Origin: JABRWC01 sp039961675
Lineage (GTDB): Bacteria; Planctomycetota; Phycisphaerae; UBA1845; Fen-1342
Direction: 5' to 3'
Assembly: GCA_039961675.1 (NCBI GenBank)
Contig: JABRWC010000043.1
Location: forward strand, 1 to 64,000
DNA length: 64,000 bases
Made by a program: the position numbers and the translations under genes. This document shows, piece by piece, positions 48,544-60,145 of the stretch (its first letter is position 1; each line of letters begins with the position of its first letter). The notes beneath the pieces were generated by a model that saw nothing but the letters and a program-made list of their open reading frames with translations, had not been told where the DNA came from and did no database searches.

Positions 48544-50637
48544 GTGAGGCGTTTACGCCTGGCCCGGCTGGTGTTGGTCGCGATCCCGTTCGTGCCTTTT
48601 CTCGCCGCGGTTGCCGCCGAACCCCCGCGCGACCATGACATCACCGTCGAAGACTACGCCACGATCGACGTCGTGGACCGCTGCGTCATGTCACCCGACG
48701 GTCAACGCGTCGCGTACGTCCAGCGCCGCTGGGACATGCCCGAGGGCAAGCGCAATTTCGACCTGTGGATCGTCGGCACGACCGGCGGCGATCCCGCACG
48801 CCTGACGTTCGACCCCGCCGCCGACAACAACCCGCAGTGGAGCCCGCGCGGGGACTGGATTTACTTCACCAGCAACCGCAAACGCGCCGGCGAGGAGAAA
48901 CCACCGCTGGACGGCAAGACGCAGGTCTGGCGTATGCGTCCCGACGGCGCCGACGCGCAGGCCGTGACCTGGATCAAGGACGGCGTGAGCGCGTTCGAGC
49001 TTTCGCGCGACGGGCGCACGCTTTACTACGTCGTCACTGCCGAGGACCAGGATCCGGAATGGAAGGATCTGCGCGCCAAGACCAAGGACGTGATCAATTT
49101 CGGCCACGGCGCGCGCAAGGTCAGCGAGGTCTGGAAGCTCGACCTGCAAACCTGGCGAAGTGACCGGCTCGTCGCCGACAGGCGTTTCATCCGCGAGTTC
49201 CGCGTCTCGCCGGAGGAGCAGCGTATCGCGATGATCACCACACCGGACGACGCGCTGCTCTCGAACGAGGGCCGCTCACGCGTGGACATCTTCGACGTCG
49301 CCACGCAGACCGTCGCGGCGCTGCCGGACGAGTTGTTCCGCGCCCACGCCCCGACGCCGTACGGCTGGCTCGAGGGGCTCGCCTGGGCCTCGGACGGCGC
49401 GGCGCTGGCGTTTGGCATCGGCTTTGACGGCTACCCGCCGGAGTTGTTCGTCGCCGAGTGGACCGCCGGCCAGGTCGCCGTCCGAAAACTCGACCGCCCC
49501 GAAGGCGTCACTGTCGTCGGCCCGTTCGAGTGGCGCGACGCGACGCGCGACTTGTACTTCCTCGGCGACATCCGCGCGCGACAGCGCGTCTACTGCGTCC
49601 CCGATCTGCGGAACGGGCAGCAGGGCGCGGCGCGCACGCTGACTGCCGGCGACGTGGTGGTCGAGACGTTCGGCCTCGCTCGCGCCGGCAACGACATCGC
49701 CGCGGTCGTCAGCAGCCCGGTCTCGCACGGCGACCTGATCCTGATCCGCAACCCGGGCGACGCCGCCACGCTCACGCGCCTCGTGAACGTCAACCCGCAA
49801 ATGGAACGCTGGAAGCTGCCGCAGATGTCGCTCGTGACCTGGAAAGCGCCGGACGGAACCGAGGTCGAGGGCGTGCTGGAATTGCCGCCGGACTACAAGC
49901 CCGGCAGCGGCCCGCTGCCGATGATCGTCGAGTTGCACGGCGGCCCGACCGCGTCCACCCAATACCGGCTGCAATACTGGTGCTACGGCCGCGTGATCCT
50001 GCCGGCAAAGGGCTACGCGCTGCTCAGCCCGAACTACCGCGGCTCGACGGGTTACGGTGACAAGTTCATGACCGACCTGGTCGGGCGCGAGAACGACATC
50101 GAGGTTCAGGACATCCTCGCCGGCGTGGACGCGATGGTCGCCGCGGGCGTGGCCGACGCGAATCGACTGGGGGTGATCGGCTGGAGCAACGGCGGCTTTC
50201 TGGCGAACTGCCTGATCACGACCACGCAGCGATTCAAAGCCGCCAGCAGCGGCGCGGGAACGATGGACCAGGTGATGCAGTGGGGCATCGAGGACACGCC
50301 GGGCCACGTAATCAACTACATGAAAGGCTTCCCGTGGAGCCAGCCGGACGCGTTCCGGAAGGCGTCGCCGTCGTACAAGCTCGACCAGGTGGTGACGCCG
50401 ACGCTGATCCACTGCGGCGAGAACGACGAGCGCGTCCCGGTGCAGCACAGCCGCATGCTGTACCGCGCGCTGCGCGAGTACGTGAACGTGCCGACGCAGC
50501 TCCTGGTCTATCCGGGCGAGGGGCACGGCCTGTCGAAAGCCACGCAGCGCATCGCGAAGATGGAATGGGACCTGGCCTGGTTCGAGCGCTTTGTTTCGGG
50601 CAAGGTAGGCGAGCCGGCAACGCAGCCGGGACCGTGA
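48544..50637 (+). CDS. Secreted S9-family prolyl oligopeptidase / acylaminoacyl-peptidase-like
   Basis: 697 residues from the GTG at 48544, chosen because GGAGA lies 6 nt upstream and the protein then starts with a good signal peptide (RRLRLARLVLVAIPFVPFLA); ATG 48499 is an alternative. A beta-propeller with TolB/WD-like repeats (YVQRRWDMPEGKRNFDLWIV, PQWSPRGDWIYFTSNRK) covers ~35-440. The alpha/beta hydrolase domain has the nucleophile Ser in GWSNGGF, the Asp in GENDERV and the His in GEGHG, and the HGGPTAS oxyanion loop. It trims peptides in the periplasm or outside the cell. Confidence 0.93.
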   Translation: MRRLRLARLVLVAIPFVPFLAAVAAEPPRDHDITVEDYATIDVVDRCVMSPDGQRVAYVQRRWDMPEGKRNFDLWIVGTTGGDPARLTFDPAADNNPQWSPRGDWIYFTSNRKRAGEEKPPLDGKTQVWRMRPDGADAQAVTWIKDGVSAFELSRDGRTLYYVVTAEDQDPEWKDLRAKTKDVINFGHGARKVSEVWKLDLQTWRSDRLVADRRFIREFRVSPEEQRIAMITTPDDALLSNEGRSRVDIFDVATQTVAALPDELFRAHAPTPYGWLEGLAWASDGAALAFGIGFDGYPPELFVAEWTAGQVAVRKLDRPEGVTVVGPFEWRDATRDLYFLGDIRARQRVYCVPDLRNGQQGAARTLTAGDVVVETFGLARAGNDIAAVVSSPVSHGDLILIRNPGDAATLTRLVNVNPQMERWKLPQMSLVTWKAPDGTEVEGVLELPPDYKPGSGPLPMIVELHGGPTASTQYRLQYWCYGRVILPAKGYALLSPNYRGSTGYGDKFMTDLVGRENDIEVQDILAGVDAMVAAGVADANRLGVIGWSNGGFLANCLITTTQRFKAASSGAGTMDQVMQWGIEDTPGHVINYMKGFPWSQPDAFRKASPSYKLDQVVTPTLIHCGENDERVPVQHSRMLYRALREYVNVPTQLLVYPGEGHGLSKATQRIAKMEWDLAWFERFVSGKVGEPATQPGP

Positions 50638-50657
50638 ACCGCAACGGTCGCGCCAAA

Positions 50658-50673
50658 TCCGAGCCGCGACCGT
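50658..50673 (+). repeat. Dispersed 16-bp repeat TCCGAGCCGCGACCGT (copy 3)
   Basis: Lies 21 bp after the S9 peptidase stop; identical to the copy at 17201-17216. A further GGGAGCGCGGG stretch follows. Confidence 0.6.
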
Positions 50674-50780
50674 CCGGGAGCGCGGGCCATGCCGGCGTTG
50701 CGGCCGGCGTAGAGTTCTCTGGACGGCTCAACACGGTCGCAACGCACATTCGACGTGCATGGCGAGCGCGTTCGTTGGTC

Positions 50781-50800
50781 GTCGGACTTGGAGTTCCGAC
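50781..50800. terminator. Hairpin GTCGGA/TCCGAC between convergent genes (copy 2)
   Basis: GTCGGACTTGGAGTTCCGAC followed by GCTACGGGG, differing from 46103-46122 by two bases, with the same downstream GCTGCGTGCG. It lies between the S9 peptidase (+) and the DUF1428 gene (-). Confidence 0.6.
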
Positions 50801-50826
50801 GCTACGGGGCGAACGCTGCGTGCGGC

Positions 50827-51186
50827 TCAGCCCTGCACGAGCACCTTGAAGCCGCCCCAGGACATGCGCTTACAATCGAAGGGCATCTTCTTCGGGTCGC
50901 ACATGGTCGCCAGGCGCGGATCCTTCATGACCTTGGCGTTGACGCGGTCGCGCTGGGCGCGCGACTTGTAGACGATCCAGGAGAACACGACCGTCTCGCC
51001 CGGCTTGACCTTGATCGTCCGCGGGAACGGCAGCCCGAACTTTACGCCTAAGTCATCGCCCACGCACTCGCGGTATTCCAGCGCACCGTGCTCCTTCCAG
51101 ATCTTGGCCGCCTGCTGCGCCAGGCGGCGATACGCCGGGATGTTCTTCTTCGGAACCGGCAGTACGAATCCGTCCACGTAGGCCAT
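50827..51186 (-). CDS. DUF1428-family protein
   Basis: 119 residues from the ATG at 51186, with a GAGAGGA ribosome site upstream. The family signature is complete: MAYVDGFVLPVPKKNIPAYR, KIWKEHGALEYRECVGDD, VVFSWIVYKSRAQRDRVNAK and the CKRMSWGGFKVLVQ end. DUF1428 proteins are small dimeric alpha/beta-barrel (ferredoxin-like) proteins with no established activity. It is monocistronic and convergent with the peptidase gene. Confidence 0.93.
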   Translation of the reverse strand: MAYVDGFVLPVPKKNIPAYRRLAQQAAKIWKEHGALEYRECVGDDLGVKFGLPFPRTIKVKPGETVVFSWIVYKSRAQRDRVNAKVMKDPRLATMCDPKKMPFDCKRMSWGGFKVLVQG

Positions 51187-51765
51187 GATGGTTCCTCTCC
51201 GCATGGATGCTCCGGGCGTGCCCGAGCGGACGCGCCCGGTTCGCGCTCACCGCGCCGCGCCCGATTCGGGCGCGATTTCGGCCCGCCGGGGAATGATAAC
51301 GCGGGACGCGAAGCGCGGAGCGAAAAGAGCAACGTGCAAAGAGAAAATGGCAAGGTGCCCGGCGCACAGCGAAAAGTGAGTAGCGGCCGGGTGCCATGCC
51401 AACGGCTTTGCGTCGGCATGCTTCCGACCGCGAGCCTAAGCCGGCACGACGACGCCGACAGTTGATCGAGTTCATTCAATTGGACGCGGACAGGGGTTCT
51501 CCACAGCATGCCGATGCAGACAGCGGAATGGCACCCCGCCTGCGCGGGGGTAACGAATGCTAACCCGTCATTCCCGCCTGCGCGGCGGTGACGAGTGCGA
51601 ACCTGTCATTCCCGCGCACCGACCGTCATTCCCGCCAGCGCGAAGCTGACGCACGGAGCAGCCGCTGGCCCGAGCGGGGTCGGCGCGATGGCTTCCTCAC
51701 GCGCGCGGCTCGGTCGGGAGCGGACTCCCGAGTACGCGGCGGTGACTGCGCCCGCGCGTCGCGCA
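51187..51765. other. Intergenic region with REP-like repeats
   Basis: 579 bp without a gene. The first part should carry the DUF1428 promoter. A locally A-rich patch (51315-51380) follows, then the CGTCATTCCCGC repeats at 51566-51651. Confidence 0.55.
51566..51651. repeat. CGTCATTCCCGC repeat cluster
   Basis: CGTCATTCCCGC starts at 51566 and 51624, with TGTCATTCCCGC at 51604; the first and last end with imperfect complements (GGTGACG, GCTGACG), giving hairpins of the common 'GTCATTCCCGC...GGGAATGAC' bacterial repeat type. A degenerate further copy may lie near 51526. Confidence 0.6.
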
Positions 51766-53010
51766 CTACGCGCCGAATTTCGCCAGAATCTCCGCCTTTT
51801 TCAGCCCCAGGATTCCGAGCTTCGCGCCGACTTTCTTGAACGCCGCCAGGCCCGCGTCGAGGTGCTGTCGCTCGTGCGCCGCCGAGAGCTGCGTGCGGAT
51901 GCGGGCTTGCTCTTTCGGCACGACGGGGAAGAAGAACCCCACCACGTAGACGCCTTCGGCGAACAGGTCGCGGGCCATGGTTTGCGCCAGCCGCGCGTTG
52001 TACAGCATGACCGGCACGATCGGGCTGTCGCCCGGCCGCAGGTCGAGGCCGGCCTCCGTCAGGCCCTGCCGCCAGTAGCGCGCGTTGGCCTCCAGCTTGT
52101 CACGCCGCTCGGTGGTCTTGGAGATCAGGTCGAGCACGGCAATCGCCGCCGCCACAATCACCGGCGGCATGGCGTTCGAGAACAGGTAGGGTCGGGCGCG
52201 CTGCCGGCACATCTCGACCAGCTCGCGGCGCCCGCTGACGCAGCCGCCGGACGCGCCGCCGAGCGCCTTGCCCAGCGTGGTGGTGATGATGTCGATCTTG
52301 CCCAGCACGCCGCAGTGCTCGTGCGTGCCTTTGCCGCGCTTGCCGATGAAGCCGGAGGCGTGCGAGTCGTCGACGAAGACCAGCGCGTCGTGCTTCTCGG
52401 CCAGGGCGACGATCTCGTCCAGGCGGGCGATGTCGCCGTCCATGCTGAACACGCCGTCGGTGATGACCATGCGGAAGCGCTTGTCCTGGTGCTCGGTGAG
52501 CTTCTGCTCCAGGTGCTTCATGTCGGAGTGCTTGTAGGTGTCGTGCTGGGCCTTGCAGAGGCGCATGCCGTCCACGATCGAGGCGTGGACAAGCCTGTCG
52601 GCGATCATCACGTCGCGTTCGTCGAGCAGGGCCTCGAAGACGCCGGCGTTGGCGTCCATGCACGACGGAAACAGGACCGTGTCCTCGGTCTCGAGGAAGG
52701 CGGTCAGCTTGTGCTCCAGCTCGCGATGGATGTCCTGCGTGCCGCAGATGAAGCGCACGCTGGACATGCCGTAGCCGCGCGTTTCGAGGCCGGCGTGTGC
52801 GGCGCGGATCACCTCCGGGTGCGACGAGAGGCCGAGATAGTTGTTGGCGCACAAGTTGACCACGCGCCGCGGCGGCGCGCCCGAGGGGAACTCGACCTCC
52901 ACTTCCGCGGCCTGCGCCGAGTGAATGAAACGCTCCTCCTTGAACAGGCCGGCGTCGCGCGTCTGGGCGAGCGTCGCCTGGTAGTGGTCCCTGGCTGCGG
53001 TGCTGTACAT
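51766..53010 (-). CDS. Alpha-oxoamine synthase (glycine C-acetyltransferase / BioF-like), copy 1
   Basis: 414 residues from the ATG at 53010, with GGGGGAG upstream. It is a PLP enzyme of the Kbl/BioF/serine-palmitoyltransferase family that condenses an acyl thioester with an amino acid. Motifs: NLCANNYLGLSSHPEV, SVRFICGTQDIHRELEHKL, TDGVFSMDGDIARLD, VDDSHASGF and the PLP lysine K248 in TLGKALGGASGG. The sequence is closest in feel to Kbl (2-amino-3-ketobutyrate CoA ligase). However, it sits 94 nt downstream of an acyl carrier protein gene, with a CoA synthetase and a second paralogue in the same run. An acyl-ACP substrate is therefore possible. Confidence 0.9.
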   Translation of the reverse strand: MYSTAARDHYQATLAQTRDAGLFKEERFIHSAQAAEVEVEFPSGAPPRRVVNLCANNYLGLSSHPEVIRAAHAGLETRGYGMSSVRFICGTQDIHRELEHKLTAFLETEDTVLFPSCMDANAGVFEALLDERDVMIADRLVHASIVDGMRLCKAQHDTYKHSDMKHLEQKLTEHQDKRFRMVITDGVFSMDGDIARLDEIVALAEKHDALVFVDDSHASGFIGKRGKGTHEHCGVLGKIDIITTTLGKALGGASGGCVSGRRELVEMCRQRARPYLFSNAMPPVIVAAAIAVLDLISKTTERRDKLEANARYWRQGLTEAGLDLRPGDSPIVPVMLYNARLAQTMARDLFAEGVYVVGFFFPVVPKEQARIRTQLSAAHERQHLDAGLAAFKKVGAKLGILGLKKAEILAKFGA

Positions 53011-53104
53011 TCTTGAAACTCCCCCGCCGGCGACGCCGCGACGGCGCGCCGGACTCGATGCAGTCATGGCGGGCGGCGCCGGCGATCGCGGCCGGCGCGG
53101 CGTG

Positions 53105-53359
53105 CTATTTCACTCCCATTTCGCGCAGCAGCGCCATGATTTTGCTGACGCTGTCGAACGCCTCCGGCGTGGCCTTGGCGTCGGGAATCTGGAGGTTGCA
53201 CTTTTTTTCGAGGAACACCTTGAGCGAAACCATCGAGAAGGAATCGACGAGTCCGCTGCTGATGAGCGGCGTGTCGTAGTCGATCGGGCGCTCGTCGCCC
53301 TCCTCGATGTACTCGTTCTTGACGTACTCCAGGATCGTCTGTTTGAGGTCATCGGGCAT
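53105..53359 (-). CDS. Acyl carrier protein
   Basis: 84 residues. The phosphopantetheine attachment site is S40 in GLVDSFSMVSL; the canonical motif is DSL, and Phe replaces Leu here, a change seen in specialised carrier proteins. The helical pattern (DLKQTILEYVKNEYIEEGDE at the N-terminus, PEAFDSVSKIMALLREMG at the C-terminus) is normal. It is not next to fatty-acid synthase genes, so it is likely a dedicated carrier for the adjacent synthetase and alpha-oxoamine synthases. Confidence 0.9.
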   Translation of the reverse strand: MPDDLKQTILEYVKNEYIEEGDERPIDYDTPLISSGLVDSFSMVSLKVFLEKKCNLQIPDAKATPEAFDSVSKIMALLREMGVK

Positions 53360-53436
53360 GCGGGCGTCTCCTTTGCGTATGCCGCGTGATGCGATCGATC
53401 GGTTCTCTCGCGTGCCGCGCGCGGGCGGCCGCGCCG

Positions 53437-55173
<1,737 letters not shown>

Positions 55174-55471
55174 GCGGACTCTCCCGGAGCAGCGGCGACG
55201 CCGGCCGGAAGGGGAGCGCGCGGGCCGCCGGCGCGCCGTTTCCAACGAAGCCAGAGTTCGGTTGGTCCCCCTTCCATGTCCGGGCGGGCCGGCGGGCGGA
55301 CCGCGAACTCACGCGGCCCATCGGCCACGCGCCGGACAGGTCTACGCAGCGACGGCCGCGCGCCGCATGGGGCGCGGCAAGAGAGCGTTCACGCGGAATG
55401 GGCCCGGCTGCGGCGGAACCCCCCGGGGCGACCGTGGTGCGGTGCGATTCGCCTGCGGGCGAGCGGGCCGG

Positions 55472-56671
<1,200 letters not shown>

Positions 56672-56906
56672 GACAAGTCTCCGGCCCGTGATGCGGCTGA
56701 GCCATCGTACCGCGGCGGTCGGCGGGCGCGAATCACCGCGATCAACACGCGACGCACTGCGGGCGCGCTTCGGGGAGTCACGGAGGGCGGCGTTCTTTCG
56801 CCCCGTGCGGGGATGGTCGTTCGGGACACGCACATTTTCACGGCTCACGCCGTGGGCTAAGTCTTGTCGCCGCTCCGCGGCTGGTTCCCGAGCTCCGGCA
56901 CGGGCG

Positions 56907-58412
56907 TCACGGTTGGATGGGCGCGCTGCTTGGGTGCGAGCTGGAAACGTCCGGTCGCGGCGGCAGGATGATCACCTGCACGAACACGGGCGGAGCGCCA
57001 GCGCCGAATGCGAGTGTGAATCCCAGCGACTCTTGTGGCGTCGATTCGTCCGGACGGGTCGAAATCGACTCGGTCGGACGAAACAAGGGCGACGCGACTG
57101 CACGGGACGAGGCTGCGTCCTCGTCGGCGTCTTCGCGCGCCCCGCGAGCGCCGTCCGAGAGCCGGCCGCGCGCCGGCGCCGCGTCGGGGCGGGTCTTGCG
57201 CGCGCCGGCGCCGGTCGCCTGGTCCTGCTCTGTCGTTTCCGCGCCTCGAACAGCGCCGGTTCGAGCCGGCTCGTTTCTCTCCAGGTTTGCGACGGGCGCC
57301 GGGGTGACCGCGGGAGGCGCCGCCGGCGGCGCGGGCAACGGGGGCTGCTGCGAGAACAGTCCCTGCACGGCCGTTGCGTCCGATTGGCGGTAGTACGCGG
57401 CAATCTGCACGCGCTGTGGGGACTGCTGTTCGAGCGTCGCCAGCAGCCGCGGCAGTGCCGACTGCGGCACCTGAAACGTGGACGAATTGTATTCCCGGGC
57501 GGCGCGGGCCTCGACAATCGGAATCGGGCCGGCTTCCTCCGTGCGCGGGGTGGGAGCGCGGGCCGGAGTTCCCGAGACCTTGTCGGCGAGCTGCCGCTCA
57601 CGTCCGAGCGCGACCGTAGGGCCCTGCGCCAGTCGGGCGGATTCGACCGCCGCGATCGCCGCGTCGTACTCCGCGCGAGAACGGGGTTCGACCGTCACCG
57701 TGACGCTCGGCGTACGGAGCGCGATCTCCGCGAAGGCGAGCATCGTGGTCTGGGAGGCGACCCTGCCGCCGACGTATCCGGGCGAGTCTTCCGGCTTGAC
57801 GTCGGACGCGTCCTCACTGGTGCTGCGCGGTTCCGGTAGCCCGGCCACAAACGTATCGCGGCCGCGCTCGCCAAGCTCCGCGTCCGCGGCCGGCGAATCG
57901 CCGCTCAAAGGCGCCTCTGCTGGCTCGGCGCCGACGTAGCCCAGCGCCCGTAGACGCCCCACGCTCTCATCGCGGGTCGCGCCGGGAGCAATTGCTTCCG
58001 ACTTGCCCTGCGGCAGCGGCGAACGGAGCGAGACGGCCGGCGGCGCGGAAAGGCTGGCCACCGGCGGCGTCGCGGTCCACCAGCCCACGAAAACCCCGAT
58101 CGCGATGAGCGCCGCGGCGGTCGAGACGCGTGTCGCCGCACGAAGGCTGCGCAGCAGGAGCGCCCGTTGCGCGGAACGGGCGGGGGACGCGGCGGCTGCT
58201 GCGACAACCGCGTCGGCGAATCCCGGCGGAGCGGCCGCGTGCGGCAATTCGCGGACGCCCTCGGACACAGCCCGCAACTCGGCAAGCAGGCTGCGGGCCG
58301 GCGCGGATTCGGCCAGCCAGAGCTCGATCTCGGCGGCGCGCCGCGGATCGAGCTCGCCGTCGAGGTAGGCTGAGAGCTCGGCTCGTCGTCGCTCGTCGTC
58401 ATCCGGCGTCAC
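56907..58412 (-). CDS. Anti-sigma factor-like membrane protein
   Basis: 501 residues. The N-terminus (RRAELSAYLDGELDPRRAAE) matches the anti-sigma/zf-HC2 entry, but the HxxxCxxC zinc ligands are absent. One transmembrane helix follows near residues 95-115 (VSTAAALIAIGVFVGWW). The remaining ~380 residues are periplasmic: Pro/Ala-rich with two possible domains (a ~50-residue piece around MLAFAEIALRTPSVTVTVEP and one around QQSPQRVQIAAYYRQSDATA). Its ATG at 58412 overlaps the sigma gene by 14 nt, so the two are translationally coupled. It probably binds and restrains that ECF sigma factor until an envelope signal appears. Confidence 0.8.
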   Translation of the reverse strand: MTPDDDERRRAELSAYLDGELDPRRAAEIELWLAESAPARSLLAELRAVSEGVRELPHAAAPPGFADAVVAAAAASPARSAQRALLLRSLRAATRVSTAAALIAIGVFVGWWTATPPVASLSAPPAVSLRSPLPQGKSEAIAPGATRDESVGRLRALGYVGAEPAEAPLSGDSPAADAELGERGRDTFVAGLPEPRSTSEDASDVKPEDSPGYVGGRVASQTTMLAFAEIALRTPSVTVTVEPRSRAEYDAAIAAVESARLAQGPTVALGRERQLADKVSGTPARAPTPRTEEAGPIPIVEARAAREYNSSTFQVPQSALPRLLATLEQQSPQRVQIAAYYRQSDATAVQGLFSQQPPLPAPPAAPPAVTPAPVANLERNEPARTGAVRGAETTEQDQATGAGARKTRPDAAPARGRLSDGARGAREDADEDAASSRAVASPLFRPTESISTRPDESTPQESLGFTLAFGAGAPPVFVQVIILPPRPDVSSSHPSSAPIQP

Positions 58413-58983
58413 GGCAGCGGTTCTCCACTTCGAGTGCCCTGCGCAGCAGCATTCGGCCGCGATGGATGCGGCTTTTCACGGTGCCGACCGGCACGTCAAG
58501 AATCTCGGCGATCGTGGCGTAGTCCAGCTCTTCCACGTCCTTGAGAACGACGGCGGCGCGAAACTCCTCGTCCAGCTCTGCAAGGGCGCGTTCCAGCCGC
58601 CGATGCATTTCGTCGCGTTCCGTGATGCGCGCCGGGTCGGTTTCGAGGGCGCTTCGTGGCTGCGGCGGCCCGGCGTCGGCGCCTTCCATGCGGCTGAGCG
58701 AAAGCGTGGGGCGGCGCTCGCGCCGGCGGTGCGAGATCGCCAGGTTCATCGCGATGCGGAAAAGCCACGTATAGAACCCGGCGCGGCCTTCGAAGCGCGG
58801 CAGACTCTGAAGCGCCTTGACGAAGGTGGATTGCGTCAGGTCCAGCGCGTCATCCGGATCTCGGCACATGCGACACATCACGTTGTACAGCCGGTCCTGG
58901 TAGCGGAGCACGAGCGCGGTTACAGCCGCGGCGTCGTGGCGCTTGGCGCGCGCCACGAGCACGGCGTCCTCGGACAGCGGCAT
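58399..58983 (-). CDS. ECF-type RNA polymerase sigma factor
   Basis: 194 residues from the ATG at 58983 (an ATG at 59001 would add six residues). Region 2 is clear: LVLRYQDRLYNVMCRMCRDP, DDALDLTQSTFVKALQSLPR, FYTWLFRIAMNLAISHRRR; region 4 is LDEEFRAAVVLKDVEELDYA followed by the HTH IAEILDVPVGTVKSRIHRGR. Alternative sigma factors of this size respond to envelope or environmental stress. The gene overlaps the anti-sigma gene at its 3' end; its own promoter should lie in 58990-59140, where a GC palindrome (59064-59082) is also present. Confidence 0.93.
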   Translation of the reverse strand: MPLSEDAVLVARAKRHDAAAVTALVLRYQDRLYNVMCRMCRDPDDALDLTQSTFVKALQSLPRFEGRAGFYTWLFRIAMNLAISHRRRERRPTLSLSRMEGADAGPPQPRSALETDPARITERDEMHRRLERALAELDEEFRAAVVLKDVEELDYATIAEILDVPVGTVKSRIHRGRMLLRRALEVENRCRDAG

Positions 58984-59063
58984 GGTTGCGGCGCGCTGCA
59001 CGTTCGCTCCGGCCGATTATTTGGACGCAGGAGCCGACGGCGGGTTCCCACCCATGCGCAGGC

Positions 59064-59082
59064 CACAGGCGGGACGCCTGTG
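59064..59082. repeat. Palindrome CACAGGCG/CGCCTGTG (REP-like)
   Basis: CACAGGCGGGACGCCTGTG is a perfect 8-bp stem with a 3-nt loop; GCCTGTGCCAC recurs directly at 59091-59101. It lies upstream of the sigma gene and downstream of the MlaE gene. I recall 'ACAGGCGGGACGCCTGT' as a common intergenic repeat in planctomycetes; not checked. Confidence 0.6.
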
Positions 59083-59140
59083 CCACCGCGCCTGTGCCAC
59101 TGGCCTGCGCCACCGGCGGCACGCGATCCCGACAGCCCGC

Positions 59141-59977
59141 TCAGATGAGCGAGCGGAAACCGTACCAGGCTTCGTACAGCGGGTTGATCACGAGGTTCAG
59201 GAAGAAGTCCAGCACCAGGATCGCGATGAAGCTGGCCACGAACGCGGCGGTGCACGCCTGCCCGACGCCCTCGGCGCCCGCTCGGCAGTGGAAGCCCTTG
59301 TAACAACTGATAAGCCCGATCGTGCCGCCGAAGAACAGGGCCTTGATCATGCCGGTGCCGAGGTCCCAGTACTCGACGATCTCGCTGGTGTGCCGCCAGT
59401 ACGGCTCGGACTCGCCGCCGAAGTGCAGCGCGTAGACGCCCCAGGCGCCGAGCGCGCCCGCCAGGTTCGCATAGCACGTCAGCAGCGGCGCCAGCAGGAC
59501 GCAGGCCAGGAAGCGCGGCGTCACGAGGTAATTGACCGGATCGCAGCCCATCGACCGCAACGCGAGAAGCTGCTCGGTGACGTTCATCGTTCCCAGCTCG
59601 GCGGTCAGCGCGCCGCCCACGCGCCCCGCCAGCATCACGCCCGCGAGCACCGGACCGAGCTCTGCGGCGACCGAGATGTTCACAATCGCACCGAGACGCT
59701 CCGACATGCCGGCGGCATCGAACTGCGGCCAGCCCTGCACGATGAGCACCATGCCGACGAACATGCCGGTGAGCACCACGACGGGTACGCTGAGCGTGCC
59801 GATCGCGTAGCACTGCGGAAGCAGCCGACGCCAGCCGCGGGGCGTGATGAGCGTGGCCGGAACGTGCGTGACCGCGTAGGCCGCGAACATCCAGAAACGG
59901 CCGAAGGCGTCGATTTTCTCGATGGTCGCCGCGCCGAGCGAATCCAGCCCGTCGGCGATGGACGAAGTACGCGCCAT
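59141..59977 (-). CDS. MlaE-family ABC transporter permease
   Basis: 278 residues. An N-terminal amphipathic segment (SLGAATIEKIDAFGRFWMFA) precedes five or so membrane helices. The signatures VPVVVLTGMFVGMVLIVQGW, GPVLAGVMLAGRVGGALTAELG, LGTMNVTEQLLALRSMGCDP and NYLVTPRFLACVLLAPLLT are diagnostic of MlaE/YrbE permeases. Mla systems move phospholipids between the inner and outer membranes. The matching ATPase (MlaF) and substrate-binding protein (MlaD) are not adjacent on the visible side. It is divergent from ftsK. Confidence 0.93.
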   Translation of the reverse strand: MARTSSIADGLDSLGAATIEKIDAFGRFWMFAAYAVTHVPATLITPRGWRRLLPQCYAIGTLSVPVVVLTGMFVGMVLIVQGWPQFDAAGMSERLGAIVNISVAAELGPVLAGVMLAGRVGGALTAELGTMNVTEQLLALRSMGCDPVNYLVTPRFLACVLLAPLLTCYANLAGALGAWGVYALHFGGESEPYWRHTSEIVEYWDLGTGMIKALFFGGTIGLISCYKGFHCRAGAEGVGQACTAAFVASFIAILVLDFFLNLVINPLYEAWYGFRSLI

Positions 59978-60145
59978 GAAACCGTCCGCATGTCGAGCGT
60001 GCGGACCCGGCTGCGTCCGAGTCCGTGAATCCCGCGGTAGGTTATCGAAACCCGCCTCCGATTTCGATATACTCCCGGTGAAAGATCGCGCCGGACTCGG
60101 ACGTCCGGGCTCGGCCGCATAGCAAGTTCATGGACGGGCTTGTCG

